Assembly (NCBI GenBank): GCA_035361075.1
Contig: DAOSBX010000058.1
Location: 1 to 13,305 of the forward strand
Direction of reading: 5' to 3'
From: Candidatus Hydrogenedens sp.
Lineage (GTDB): Bacteria > Hydrogenedentota > Hydrogenedentia > Hydrogenedentales > Hydrogenedentaceae
DNA length: 13,305 bases
The notes under the pieces are model-generated. The model was given only the letters and a program-made list of their open reading frames with translations, made no database searches and had not been told where the DNA came from. Below are positions 6,863-13,305 of the stretch, one piece after another (the first letter of the stretch is position 1; every line of letters begins with the position of its first letter). Both the position numbers and the translations under genes were made by a program.

Positions 6863-8632
6863 GTGAACATAGTTACGAAAAGTTTAGGATATGCAGACTG
6901 GATATTAATCCTTTTCTATTTTGTTCTGATGTTAGGGGTTAGCCTTTATTCTTATCGCTATATCCAGCAATTGAAGGATTATTTTAAAGGAGGAAATCGT
7001 ATTCCGTGGTGGCTTAGTGGGGTTTCCTTCTGGATGACCAGTTTCAGTGTTGCCGCCTTCGTTTTCTATCCATCCCTCTGTTATCGTTATGGCTGGGTCG
7101 GTATTACGCTACTGTGGGTAGCGGTGCCTGCTACTATTTTCAGTGCTTACGTGTTTGGTTGGCGTTGGCGTAGACTACGTGTGAATAGTCCAGTCGAGTT
7201 TGTAGAAGAACGCTATAACGGGACATTACGTCAAATCCTTGTTTGGCAAGGAGTGCCAGTTAAAATTATTGATGATAGTATGAAACTATTAGCAACGGGT
7301 AAGTTCGTCTCCATTATTACGAATATCTCTATTGCCGACTCCATACTTCTCGTAGGTGGTATTATTCTCTTTTGCACTTTTCTTGGTGGGCTTTGGGCAG
7401 TTACGATTACTGATTTTATTCAATTCATTGTGTTGGGTGCAGGTTTACTCGTTATTTTGCCATTATCCATATACCACGCTGGTGGTATTACTCACATTTT
7501 TGAAAGTGTTCCCAAAGGATTTTTCCACCTTACCAATGATGAATTCCCATGGAGTTATGTTATTCCATTAGTGATACTTTATGCCTTTTCTTGGAGTAGT
7601 ATTAATTGGTCGTTGATACAACGTTACTATTGTGTGCGTGATGAGAAGGAGGTAAATAAAGTCGGTCTCACTGTGATTATTCTATATATTATTGGTCCTC
7701 CACTCATGTTTTTCCCTGCTTTTGCTGGCAAATTAATTGTGCCAGAATTGAAAGATGCTGGTGATATTTATCCAATCTTATGTTCAATGCTTCTACCTGC
7801 TGGGATGTTAGGGCTACTTATCTCAGCAATGTTCTCCGCGACAATGTCTACGTTGAGTAGTGATTTTAATGTCTGTGCCAGTGTTATTACGCAAGATGTC
7901 TATCGACGGCTAATTCGCCCTTATGCTCAGGAAAAGGAACTGATATGGACAGGGCGTATCAGCACAGTTGTGGTCGGAATTTTAGCCTTAATAGTTGCTT
8001 TACTGCTCAGCCGTGGCAAGGCAGAGAATCTATTTCGGGTGATGGTGACTTTGTTCGGTGTAGCCACAGGACCTGTTGCTGTGCCCATGATGTTAGGGAT
8101 GGTCTCTAAAAGATACACGGCACGTAGTGCCATCTTTGGGTTTTGTATAGGGACACTTGTCGGACTATTGTTCTTGTATATCCAGTTGTGGGCAAAATCG
8201 TTCACACTACCTTTTGGGATTGCTTGGGTTGCTGATAAAAAAGAACTTATTCTCTGGGGTTTAACGATGAAGATGGAAATAGCCATGTTCTTAGCAACAA
8301 CATCCATAACATATGTATGTATGGAACTAATCACGATCCTCGTTCCCGCTTCTATCTCAGAACGGAATAATATTGGCAAATTCTTCCAGAAGATTGAGAA
8401 TCCTATCGGTAAGTTAGATGAAGATAAAGAAGTTATAGAAGGAAAAGAATATTTTTCACCATATAAAATTGTAGGCACTTGTGGTGTGCTGATAGCTATC
8501 GCTCTCTTTATCATTTCCGTAATTTCCACGCAAGGGACAGAACAAATTATTGGTATAACAGTATCTCTCCTATCACTACTTGGTGGGCTCCTTTTCTTCT
8601 ATTTCAATACCCTCGCCCATTCTAAAAAATAA
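6863..8632 (+). CDS. Sodium:solute symporter (SSS family)
   Basis: A 589-residue polytopic inner-membrane protein with about 13-14 hydrophobic segments. Family hallmarks are present: GGNRIPWWLSGVSFWMTSFS at 43-62 at the first/second helix region, GGLWAVTITDFIQ at 175-187, and SATMSTLSSDFN at 325-336, which carries the Ser/Thr pair of the Na2 site in this family. Members use the sodium gradient to import sugars, inositols, amino acids or sialic acid. The substrate cannot be read from sequence, but the neighbouring sugar-type enzymes favour a sugar or amino sugar. The start is GTG at 6863 with TAAGGAG at 6846-6852, 10 nt upstream. A hydrophilic loop of about 35 residues (KIENPIGKLDEDKEV and following) precedes the last two helices. 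It is the last gene of the 4619-8632 operon; no clear terminator hairpin follows. Confidence 0.9.
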   Translation: MNIVTKSLGYADWILILFYFVLMLGVSLYSYRYIQQLKDYFKGGNRIPWWLSGVSFWMTSFSVAAFVFYPSLCYRYGWVGITLLWVAVPATIFSAYVFGWRWRRLRVNSPVEFVEERYNGTLRQILVWQGVPVKIIDDSMKLLATGKFVSIITNISIADSILLVGGIILFCTFLGGLWAVTITDFIQFIVLGAGLLVILPLSIYHAGGITHIFESVPKGFFHLTNDEFPWSYVIPLVILYAFSWSSINWSLIQRYYCVRDEKEVNKVGLTVIILYIIGPPLMFFPAFAGKLIVPELKDAGDIYPILCSMLLPAGMLGLLISAMFSATMSTLSSDFNVCASVITQDVYRRLIRPYAQEKELIWTGRISTVVVGILALIVALLLSRGKAENLFRVMVTLFGVATGPVAVPMMLGMVSKRYTARSAIFGFCIGTLVGLLFLYIQLWAKSFTLPFGIAWVADKKELILWGLTMKMEIAMFLATTSITYVCMELITILVPASISERNNIGKFFQKIENPIGKLDEDKEVIEGKEYFSPYKIVGTCGVLIAIALFIISVISTQGTEQIIGITVSLLSLLGGLLFFYFNTLAHSKK

Positions 8633-8721
8633 TATCCAAAAACCATTAGATACTTTCTTAAATATACCAGAGTATAACTTTGATAATGATATGATAATTA
8701 AATAAACATTTTTAGGAGGGA

Positions 8722-9699
8722 TTAAATAGGGTTGAGTAGTTTCTGGATTTCGGGGTTGTTTATATTGTCAAGTGTTACGACGGTGACACCAGTGTCAATT
8801 CTTTTTTCAACAGGTTTCCCTTGAATTGTATCGTATGCAGTTTTGACACCAAGATAGCCCATATTAAATGGGTTCTGGACGATGAGTGCCTGAATGACAC
8901 CATCTTTAAGGGACTGAATTTCCTCTTCCGCAGCATCGAAGGCAACAATTTTTACCTGTCCTGCTTTCCCTTTGCTTTTTATAGCCTGTGCACAGCCGAC
9001 CGCACTGGATTCATTAGCGGCGAAGATGCCTTTGATACTCGGGAAGGACGTTAGCATATCATTAGTCACATCCATTGCTTTAGCCACATTACTTTCACTA
9101 TATAGGGTTGAAACTAATTTTATTTTGGGATAGTTGGCGATGCCCTCTTTAAATCCACGTTCTCTCATTTCAGAAGTAGCGGCACCAGGCACAAAAGGTA
9201 TCAGTCCAACATCCCCTTCTTCACCTATGAGTTTGGCGAGATGTTCTGCTGCAATTTTGGCTCCAGCGACGTTATCTGTTGCTACAAAGGATACTGGCTT
9301 TTCGGAATTTACACCAGAATCGATAGTGACCACGGGAATGCCTTTTTTTACCGCAGTTTCGACGATACCAACAAGGGCATTTGCATCACTTGCAGCAAGG
9401 ACAATCGCATTAACATTACGGTTTATCATATCTTGAACGATATTTATTTGTTGTTCCACTTCTGTTTCTTTTGCTGTTCCCTGCCAGATGATTTTTACGC
9501 CTAATTCTTTCCCTGCTTGTTCTGCACCCGCTTTTACTGTTAGCCAGAATTGATGTGAAAAGGATTTCGGGATAACTGCGATTTCTATTTCTTTTTTGTT
9601 GGATGTAGAGACTTTTTGTGAATCTGACGCTTGTTGAGAAGGACCGCAAGAAATTAAAGTTGCGGTAATGATGAATATTGCAAAGAGATTTCTGAGCAT
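8722..9699 (-). CDS. Sugar-type ABC transporter substrate-binding lipoprotein
   Basis: The start is placed at 9699, giving 325 residues: AGGAG (complement 9707-9711) lies 7 nt upstream and the product then begins with a lipoprotein signal, MLRNLFAIFIITATLISC, with C18 as the lipidated Cys. A longer in-frame extension to 9867 would run into the preceding gene and bury the signal. The mature protein is a ribose-type periplasmic binding protein (type I fold, Peripla_BP_4): IPKSFSHQFW at 43-52, VVTIDSGV at 123-130, TDN at 141-143, ERGFKEG at 180-186, FAANE at 226-230, AFDA at 253-256 and QNPF at 275-278, which sit at the usual ligand-contact positions. No permease or ATPase gene is in the window, so the transporter partners are elsewhere, or the protein serves as a sensor. 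The stop codon lies 89 bp from the convergent symporter gene. Confidence 0.88.
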   Translation of the reverse strand: MLRNLFAIFIITATLISCGPSQQASDSQKVSTSNKKEIEIAVIPKSFSHQFWLTVKAGAEQAGKELGVKIIWQGTAKETEVEQQINIVQDMINRNVNAIVLAASDANALVGIVETAVKKGIPVVTIDSGVNSEKPVSFVATDNVAGAKIAAEHLAKLIGEEGDVGLIPFVPGAATSEMRERGFKEGIANYPKIKLVSTLYSESNVAKAMDVTNDMLTSFPSIKGIFAANESSAVGCAQAIKSKGKAGQVKIVAFDAAEEEIQSLKDGVIQALIVQNPFNMGYLGVKTAYDTIQGKPVEKRIDTGVTVVTLDNINNPEIQKLLNPI

Positions 9700-9757
9700 A
9701 CATATTCTCCTTTTATATGATGTTAGTTGTTGATGTAAAATCGAGCATTTATTGTTA

Positions 9758-10996
9758 TTACCGAGGTACGTAATACCGTTCCCCAGTACCAACCACTTCA
9801 ATTGCGATTCCATGTGTCTTAACATCAAGTAACCGGGCAGAGGAACCAGGTATAATTTCACCAACATATACTTTATTTAAATTTATAATAGCCAACCCAT
9901 GAGGATTTTTTGGACCGGCTTCGCGAAGGACATTCAGTTGCATGTTTTCAAGCCCAAGCCGAACTCTATCCGAAGTCCTCAATACAGGTAACCTTGTCAT
10001 GTCGATAGATTCTTCTACTTTGGGTTTAGGTAGCGATAAGGTTTGCTGGAATTGTTCTGGCTTTAATGATGGTGGAGGTTCTAATTCCTTTGTTACTACC
10101 TTCGGAGGTGTTACATCTTTTGGGGATTGATTAGATGAGACAACAATGTTCTTTTGTGGCTCATTTTTTGGGGTAGGCGGTGAAGATGTTTCTTCAGGAG
10201 TAGATAAAGGTTTTTGAGATGTAGCCGACTCATTGGTAGGGGGTTGTATCACCGTATTTTGAACAGGTGTCTCTTCAACTTGTTGAGTTCTTATAACAGG
10301 TTCTTCTTTTATTTCCTGTTCAACTCTATTATTCTTCTCGGTTGTATTTCTTGCAATTTGTAGTTGTGTATTTTCAGATTCTATTGGAATTTGTTGTTTA
10401 CTTTTGGATTCTATCGGTTCTTTCGCAGTTGTGTCTGGTGATGGTTCCTTTTGAGGTTCTGGCTGTATTGAAGGTTTAACAGGAGGAAGAATCTGTTTTT
10501 GTTCTACCTGAGCAGGTTGTGGTTTTGGCATTTCTGGCACAGGATTGTTCTCTTTGGGTGGTGTTGATACAGCCTTTGTCGTTATATTTTTGTCCGTATC
10601 GTTTGTCTGTGTCGCTTCATCTGAAATTGCTTTCTGTGGTTCAGATGGGGGTTCATTTTGTGTTGACTTCTCGTCTGATGTTGAGTTATTAGAAACAATA
10701 ACGGGCTGAGAATTTTTAGCGATTTGTGTTTTAACAACTAAAAAGGACACAGACACAGATATAACAATCAAAGCAAGAAGAAGCAAAACACCACCTAAGA
10801 AAAATACTTTAGGAGAAAAAAATACAACGGGTGCCCTATCAGGAGTAGATGAAACGGCATCAGGCTTGGTTGTTTCCGAAACAGTCGAAATAATTTCGGT
10901 GCTATCCTGTTCTTCTATCTCTTCCTTTTCAAGAAGTTTCAATTGCCGTTGTTTTTCTTCCTCGAGTTTTTTTAGTGCATCGAGGATTGAACTCAT
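9758..10996 (-). CDS. GspB-like type II secretion / pilus-associated protein
   Basis: 412 residues. The N-terminus MSSILDALKKLEEEKQ matches the start of GspB/ExeB-type proteins (M-S-x-I-L-D-A-L-K-K). One transmembrane helix spans about 64-88. A long Pro/Gln/Thr/Glu-rich disordered linker covers about 95-340. The last ~65 residues (LNVLREAGPKNPHGLAIINL ... VYVGEIIPG ... GIAIEVVGTGERYYVPR) fit the T2SS GspB C-terminal domain (short beta strands, hydrophobic YVP end). Known GspB works with the ATPase GspA to help place the GspD secretin through the peptidoglycan. No gspA is adjacent. AGGAG at complement 11004-11008, 7 nt before ATG, supports the start. The 58-bp gap to the substrate-binding lipoprotein downstream permits co-transcription, although the functions look unrelated. 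Confidence 0.7.
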   Translation of the reverse strand: MSSILDALKKLEEEKQRQLKLLEKEEIEEQDSTEIISTVSETTKPDAVSSTPDRAPVVFFSPKVFFLGGVLLLLALIVISVSVSFLVVKTQIAKNSQPVIVSNNSTSDEKSTQNEPPSEPQKAISDEATQTNDTDKNITTKAVSTPPKENNPVPEMPKPQPAQVEQKQILPPVKPSIQPEPQKEPSPDTTAKEPIESKSKQQIPIESENTQLQIARNTTEKNNRVEQEIKEEPVIRTQQVEETPVQNTVIQPPTNESATSQKPLSTPEETSSPPTPKNEPQKNIVVSSNQSPKDVTPPKVVTKELEPPPSLKPEQFQQTLSLPKPKVEESIDMTRLPVLRTSDRVRLGLENMQLNVLREAGPKNPHGLAIINLNKVYVGEIIPGSSARLLDVKTHGIAIEVVGTGERYYVPR

Positions 10997-11358
10997 TTAT
11001 TTTCTCCTAATTACAATTAATATATATTATTTTACAAAAATGTAGAAAAAGAAAAAAACTGGAAGAGAAACTGAAAAGAGTTTCCTAAGTTTATTAAGAT
11101 AATATTCAATAGATAGAAATTATAATTAACTAAGACCCCTCATAAATATTTTTTAGTTATGAATGGTTATAAATTGGTGAATGCACTTTATATGATTAGC
11201 AATAGGTGTTTACAAAAAATTGGAAAGAAGTTTAATTCTCAATTGGATTAAATGTTAGTGTTACAATTTCTTTTGTTTTATTTGATTTTCTAAAATATGA
11301 ATTGATATGGTAATTTTTTTGCAAAATCTGTAAATTCATTTCATAAAGGAGATGAACA
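10997..11358. other. Divergent AT-rich intergenic region
   Basis: This separates the minus-strand gspB-like gene from the plus-strand gene at 11359, so it must hold promoters for both. Plus-strand candidates are TTGTTT (11273-11278) with TATGAA (11296-11301), spacing 17, or TTGATT (11282-11287) with TATGGT (11306-11311), spacing 18; neither stands out from the AT-rich background. TAACTAA (11127-11133) and TTAGTTA (11153-11159) form a 7-bp inverted repeat with a 19-nt loop that could be an operator or hairpin. No gene is seen. Confidence 0.5.
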
Positions 11359-12801
11359 ATGAGTCATAAAACTTTGTTTGGAATGCCTCTTTCAGATAAA
11401 GCAATAAGAAAGGGTGAAAAATTAAAGAAAAGGTTTGCAAAGAAGTTTGGGTATACAGGTAAGGATGAATTTCCTTTAATTGCTAAGCCTAATGATATTT
11501 TATCACCATTTATTAATTTACATGATGTTTTTTCTGAGAACGAAGGAATGTCTCTCGACCCTACCAGAGGTATGGTTATTGGGACTATTCGTATGGGATA
11601 TGGACATTACCGCATCGGAATGGCGATAGCCTCTGCGGTTAATCATGCAGGTTGTATTCCATACTGGTTTGATTTGTTGAATTTTAACAGTGCAGGGGCA
11701 CGGATGATTCGTTATCTGGATTATTGGTATTCGCTTGGGTCTCGTCTCTCGCAGAAATCAAAGTTGTTTAATCGTTTCTTTTGGGATCCACTGATGGGAA
11801 AATGGTATCGTGGTCTGGAGAAGAATTATCCTGTAATGGCTACAGCGGAGGTGTTGTCTGATGTATATCGTCAACTCGACCCTACTATTCCTGTTCTGGC
11901 AACCCATCCGTTCAATGCACACGGGGCGAGTTTCGCAGGTATGAAGAAGGTTTTAAATCTTATTCCAGATAATTGTCCATTAGGCTTTCATCTTTCGCCA
12001 GAGGCTTTGCAGATTGTTCAGGGACCTTCTGAGTATTTCGGATTTCGCACACTTCGTGGAATGATTACGCCTGGTATTGGGAAAGGTATACCGCAAGAGC
12101 AAATAAGAGCGGTTGGACATTATGTTGACTATGAATTATTGGCTCCGTTAGAAGAAGATGTGCAAAATCGTATCTCACGTATGGATAGGAAAGAGCCAAG
12201 ACGGTTCTTAATTTCTATTGGTGGGGCTGGTGCTCAACAAGATTTACTCGTTAATATTGTTAAGTTTCTATGGAAATGGATTAAAGATGGAAAACTGGTT
12301 TTATTTATTAATTTTGGTGACCATAAGAATGCATTGGAGTATTTTCGGAAGAATATTCCACAATTTGATGACCTGCTTGTTTTACACAATCAGTGGGAAG
12401 AAACAAAACAATTTGTAAAGAATGCATTAAATAATGAAATTATAGGAACACTTCATGGCTTCCTGCATGACAACACTTATTCCGCAGTCTATACCACGAA
12501 TCTGTTGATGCGTCCAAGTGATTTGCTAATGACCAAACCCAGCGAATTAGCGTTTTACCCGATACCCAAATTGTTGTTAGAACGAGTTGGCGGACATGAA
12601 GCATGGGGTGCTATCCGTGCCAGTGAAATTGGTGATAGCACACCGGAATGTGTTGGGCTTGATTTTATTTTGCAAGTACTAAACATGCTTATTGAAGAAG
12701 ATGACTTGCTTAAAATGTATAATGAACAAATTGTGTTACTTAAAAAAATCGGTATATACGATGGTGCATATAAAGCGGTAGAGATTGCTATGGAAAAGTA
12801 A
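11359..12801 (+). CDS. Putative GT-B-fold protein, MGDG-synthase-like (function unassigned)
   Basis: 480 residues, no signal peptide or clear transmembrane helix, so probably cytoplasmic or peripherally membrane bound. I do not recognise a named family with certainty. It has two Rossmann-like halves. The first has GMVIGTIRMGYGHYRIGMAI at 71-90, like the Gly/His N-terminal loop of MGDG-synthase and MurG-type enzymes (GxGH ... A ... A). The second begins FLISIGGAGAQ at 283-293 and carries DLLMTKPSELAFYPIPKL at 388-405, in the place where such enzymes have D-x-x-I-x-K-P-G for the nucleotide-sugar donor. The ATHPFNAHGA stretch (181-190) also fits the family layout. An N-terminal basic segment (14-30) could help membrane contact. 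AAAGGAG at 11345-11351 lies 7 nt before ATG. It is monocistronic by layout. A lipid or envelope glycosyltransferase role is inference. Confidence 0.5.
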   Translation: MSHKTLFGMPLSDKAIRKGEKLKKRFAKKFGYTGKDEFPLIAKPNDILSPFINLHDVFSENEGMSLDPTRGMVIGTIRMGYGHYRIGMAIASAVNHAGCIPYWFDLLNFNSAGARMIRYLDYWYSLGSRLSQKSKLFNRFFWDPLMGKWYRGLEKNYPVMATAEVLSDVYRQLDPTIPVLATHPFNAHGASFAGMKKVLNLIPDNCPLGFHLSPEALQIVQGPSEYFGFRTLRGMITPGIGKGIPQEQIRAVGHYVDYELLAPLEEDVQNRISRMDRKEPRRFLISIGGAGAQQDLLVNIVKFLWKWIKDGKLVLFINFGDHKNALEYFRKNIPQFDDLLVLHNQWEETKQFVKNALNNEIIGTLHGFLHDNTYSAVYTTNLLMRPSDLLMTKPSELAFYPIPKLLLERVGGHEAWGAIRASEIGDSTPECVGLDFILQVLNMLIEEDDLLKMYNEQIVLLKKIGIYDGAYKAVEIAMEK

Positions 12802-12866
12802 AAACGAGTTTAATTTAGGTTTTATGGAATTTAGCAATAAAAGGGATATTGTTACTACAACGAGAC

Positions 12867-12890
12867 ATGCCCTCTCTTTGGGATTTTTTT
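12867..12890 (+). terminator. Weak candidate Rho-independent terminator
   Basis: A short stem AT(G)CCC / GGGAT with loop TCTCTTT (about 12868-12884) runs into a T7 stretch ending at 12890, 66-89 bases after the stop of the 11359-12801 gene. The stem is only five pairs with a bulge, so termination may be poor. Confidence 0.3.
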
Positions 12891-12986
12891 GAAAGAAATA
12901 TATTAATTTAAGAAATACCCGATTTTCGATGTGATTTTGCTCCTGCTTTATTTACATAAACAAAGTGTGATTTACTGGAAAACAAT

Positions 12987-13015
12987 TTGATTTTTGATAT
13001 TTAATAGTGTATGAT
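12987..13015 (+). promoter_or_regulatory. Sigma70-type promoter of the prepilin gene
   Basis: TTGATT (12987-12992), a 17-bp spacer and TATGAT (13010-13015). Each box differs from consensus at few positions and the spacing is ideal, making it the best promoter match seen in the window. Transcription would begin near 13022, giving a leader of about 130 nt before the ATG at 13154. Confidence 0.5.
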
Positions 13016-13066
13016 ATAAGTGAAGTTATTGTGTTCTTTAAAAGTTTAATACTAAACCAAACAAAT

Positions 13067-13154
13067 TAACCCCGAATGTTATCCGGGCGACTTGCGAGGG
13101 CACATGCAATAAGAGGTCTCGGGTAACAGAAGAAAAAGGAAAGGAGTTGGGTTA
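13067..13154 (+). promoter_or_regulatory. Structured 5' leader with long stem-loop before the prepilin gene
   Basis: GTTATCCGGG (13078-13087) pairs with TCTCGGGTAAC-type sequence at 13118-13127 over 10 bp, including two G-U wobbles. Inside, TTGC (13092-13095) can pair with GCAA (13106-13109) around a 10-nt loop. Outside, TAACCC (13067-13072) can pair with GGGTTA (13149-13154), which touches the A of the start codon and would bracket the RBS. The layout suits a cis-regulatory RNA acting on translation, but it does not match any riboswitch consensus I could recall. Confidence 0.4.
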
Positions 13155-13305
13155 TGAAGAAACAAGGTTTTACGCTCATTGAGCTACTCGTCGTCATTGC
13201 TATTATTGGTATTCTTGCCGCTATATTATTGCCGGCACTTGCCCGTGCTCGTGAAGCGGCGCGTCGTTCCTCCTGCCAGAACAATTTGAAGCAGTGGGGT
13301 GTCGT
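13154..13305 (+). CDS. Type IV prepilin-like / DUF1559-type protein, N-terminal part (3'-partial)
   Basis: The gene runs off the right edge after 50 codons. MKKQG|FTLIELLVVIAIIGILAAIL is a class III (prepilin peptidase) signal: a short basic leader, cleavage after Gly5, Phe at mature +1 and Glu at +5, then a hydrophobic helix. The next residues, LPALARAREAARRSSCQNNLKQWG, are typical of the abundant DUF1559-type proteins of planctomycete-like bacteria, of which one genome may carry dozens. The product is expected in the inner membrane, cleaved by a PilD-type peptidase, and possibly assembled by type II secretion-like machinery, to which the GspB-like protein in this window could also belong. 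AAGGAG (13141-13146) lies 7 nt before ATG. The DUF1559 assignment rests on the N-terminus alone; it could also be another pseudopilin. Confidence 0.85.
   Translation, partial: MKKQGFTLIELLVVIAIIGILAAILLPALARAREAARRSSCQNNLKQWGV

Larger units (their letters stand above)
12802..13153. other. Intergenic region: possible terminator, promoter and structured leader
   Basis: No gene is seen. The region contains a weak terminator candidate (12867-12890), a good sigma70-like promoter (12987-13015) and a leader of about 130 nt with a long stem-loop ahead of the prepilin gene; each is listed separately. Confidence 0.6.

Noticed and set aside
7927..8529. 200-codon open frame on the minus strand inside the symporter gene
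   Set aside because: It lies fully antisense to a well-supported transporter gene and its composition is the mirror of the membrane segments; no RBS or family motif.
8633..8721. Bidirectional terminator between the convergent symporter and lipoprotein genes
   Set aside because: Only a 4-bp ATAC/GTAT stem without a proper T-run is present, too weak to call.
8722..9867. Longer version of the substrate-binding protein starting at 9867
   Set aside because: It overlaps the 3' end of the GspB-like gene, has no RBS at that start and would bury the lipoprotein signal. The ATG at 9699 has an RBS and a clear lipobox.
13066..13284. Minus-strand open frame over the prepilin start
   Set aside because: It runs antisense to a textbook prepilin signal sequence with its own RBS.

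Overview
The window reads as a chromosomal fragment of a Gram-negative-type, AT-rich environmental bacterium. The best guess is Candidatus Hydrogenedentota or a PVC-like lineage. This is inferred from style, not from a marker gene: a prepilin with the N-terminus and Arg/Ala-rich helix typical of DUF1559-type proteins, a GLUG-repeat surface protein with an Glu/Gly-rich linker and a Cys-Gly/TM/Arg tail, a Tat-exported DegT-family aminotransferase, an exported sugar-isomerase-like protein and a ceramidase-like secreted hydrolase. No rRNA, tRNA, transposase or CRISPR array was seen.

Layout. (1) 1-1887: the 3' part of a large GLUG-repeat surface protein, open at the left edge and built from long near-identical modules. 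An in-frame TAG at 1885-1887 separates it from 74 further in-frame codons (1888-2112) that encode a C-terminal anchor. (2) 2113-2798: non-coding, with a cluster of small palindromes in its first half. (3) 2799-4157: a secreted ceramidase-like hydrolase. (4) 4160-4486, minus strand: remnants of a decayed gene. (5) 4619-8632: a probable three-gene operon of Tat-exported PLP aminotransferase, Sec-exported sugar isomerase/epimerase-like TIM barrel and sodium:solute symporter. (6) 8722-9699 and 9758-10996, both minus strand: a ribose-type substrate-binding lipoprotein, preceded in the direction of transcription by a GspB-like type II secretion protein. (7) 11359-12801: an unassigned protein with features of GT-B / MGDG-synthase-like glycosyltransferases. 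(8) 13154 to the right edge: the start of a prepilin-like gene with a good sigma70-type promoter and a structured leader.

How the parts may work together. The cluster 4619-8632 looks like an envelope sugar or amino-sugar handling unit: two enzymes carry export signals and are followed by a Na+-coupled importer that could take up the product. The hydrolase upstream may belong to the same theme. The GspB-like protein and the prepilin both point to type II secretion or type IV pilus-like machinery, but they are separated and oppositely oriented, so they are not one operon.

The most notable points are the TAG that cuts off a recognisable anchor, the export signal on a PLP aminotransferase, the His-to-Glu change at a predicted metal ligand of the isomerase-like protein, and the promoter plus structured leader before the prepilin. 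I did not find a clearly new multi-gene defence or mobile system here.
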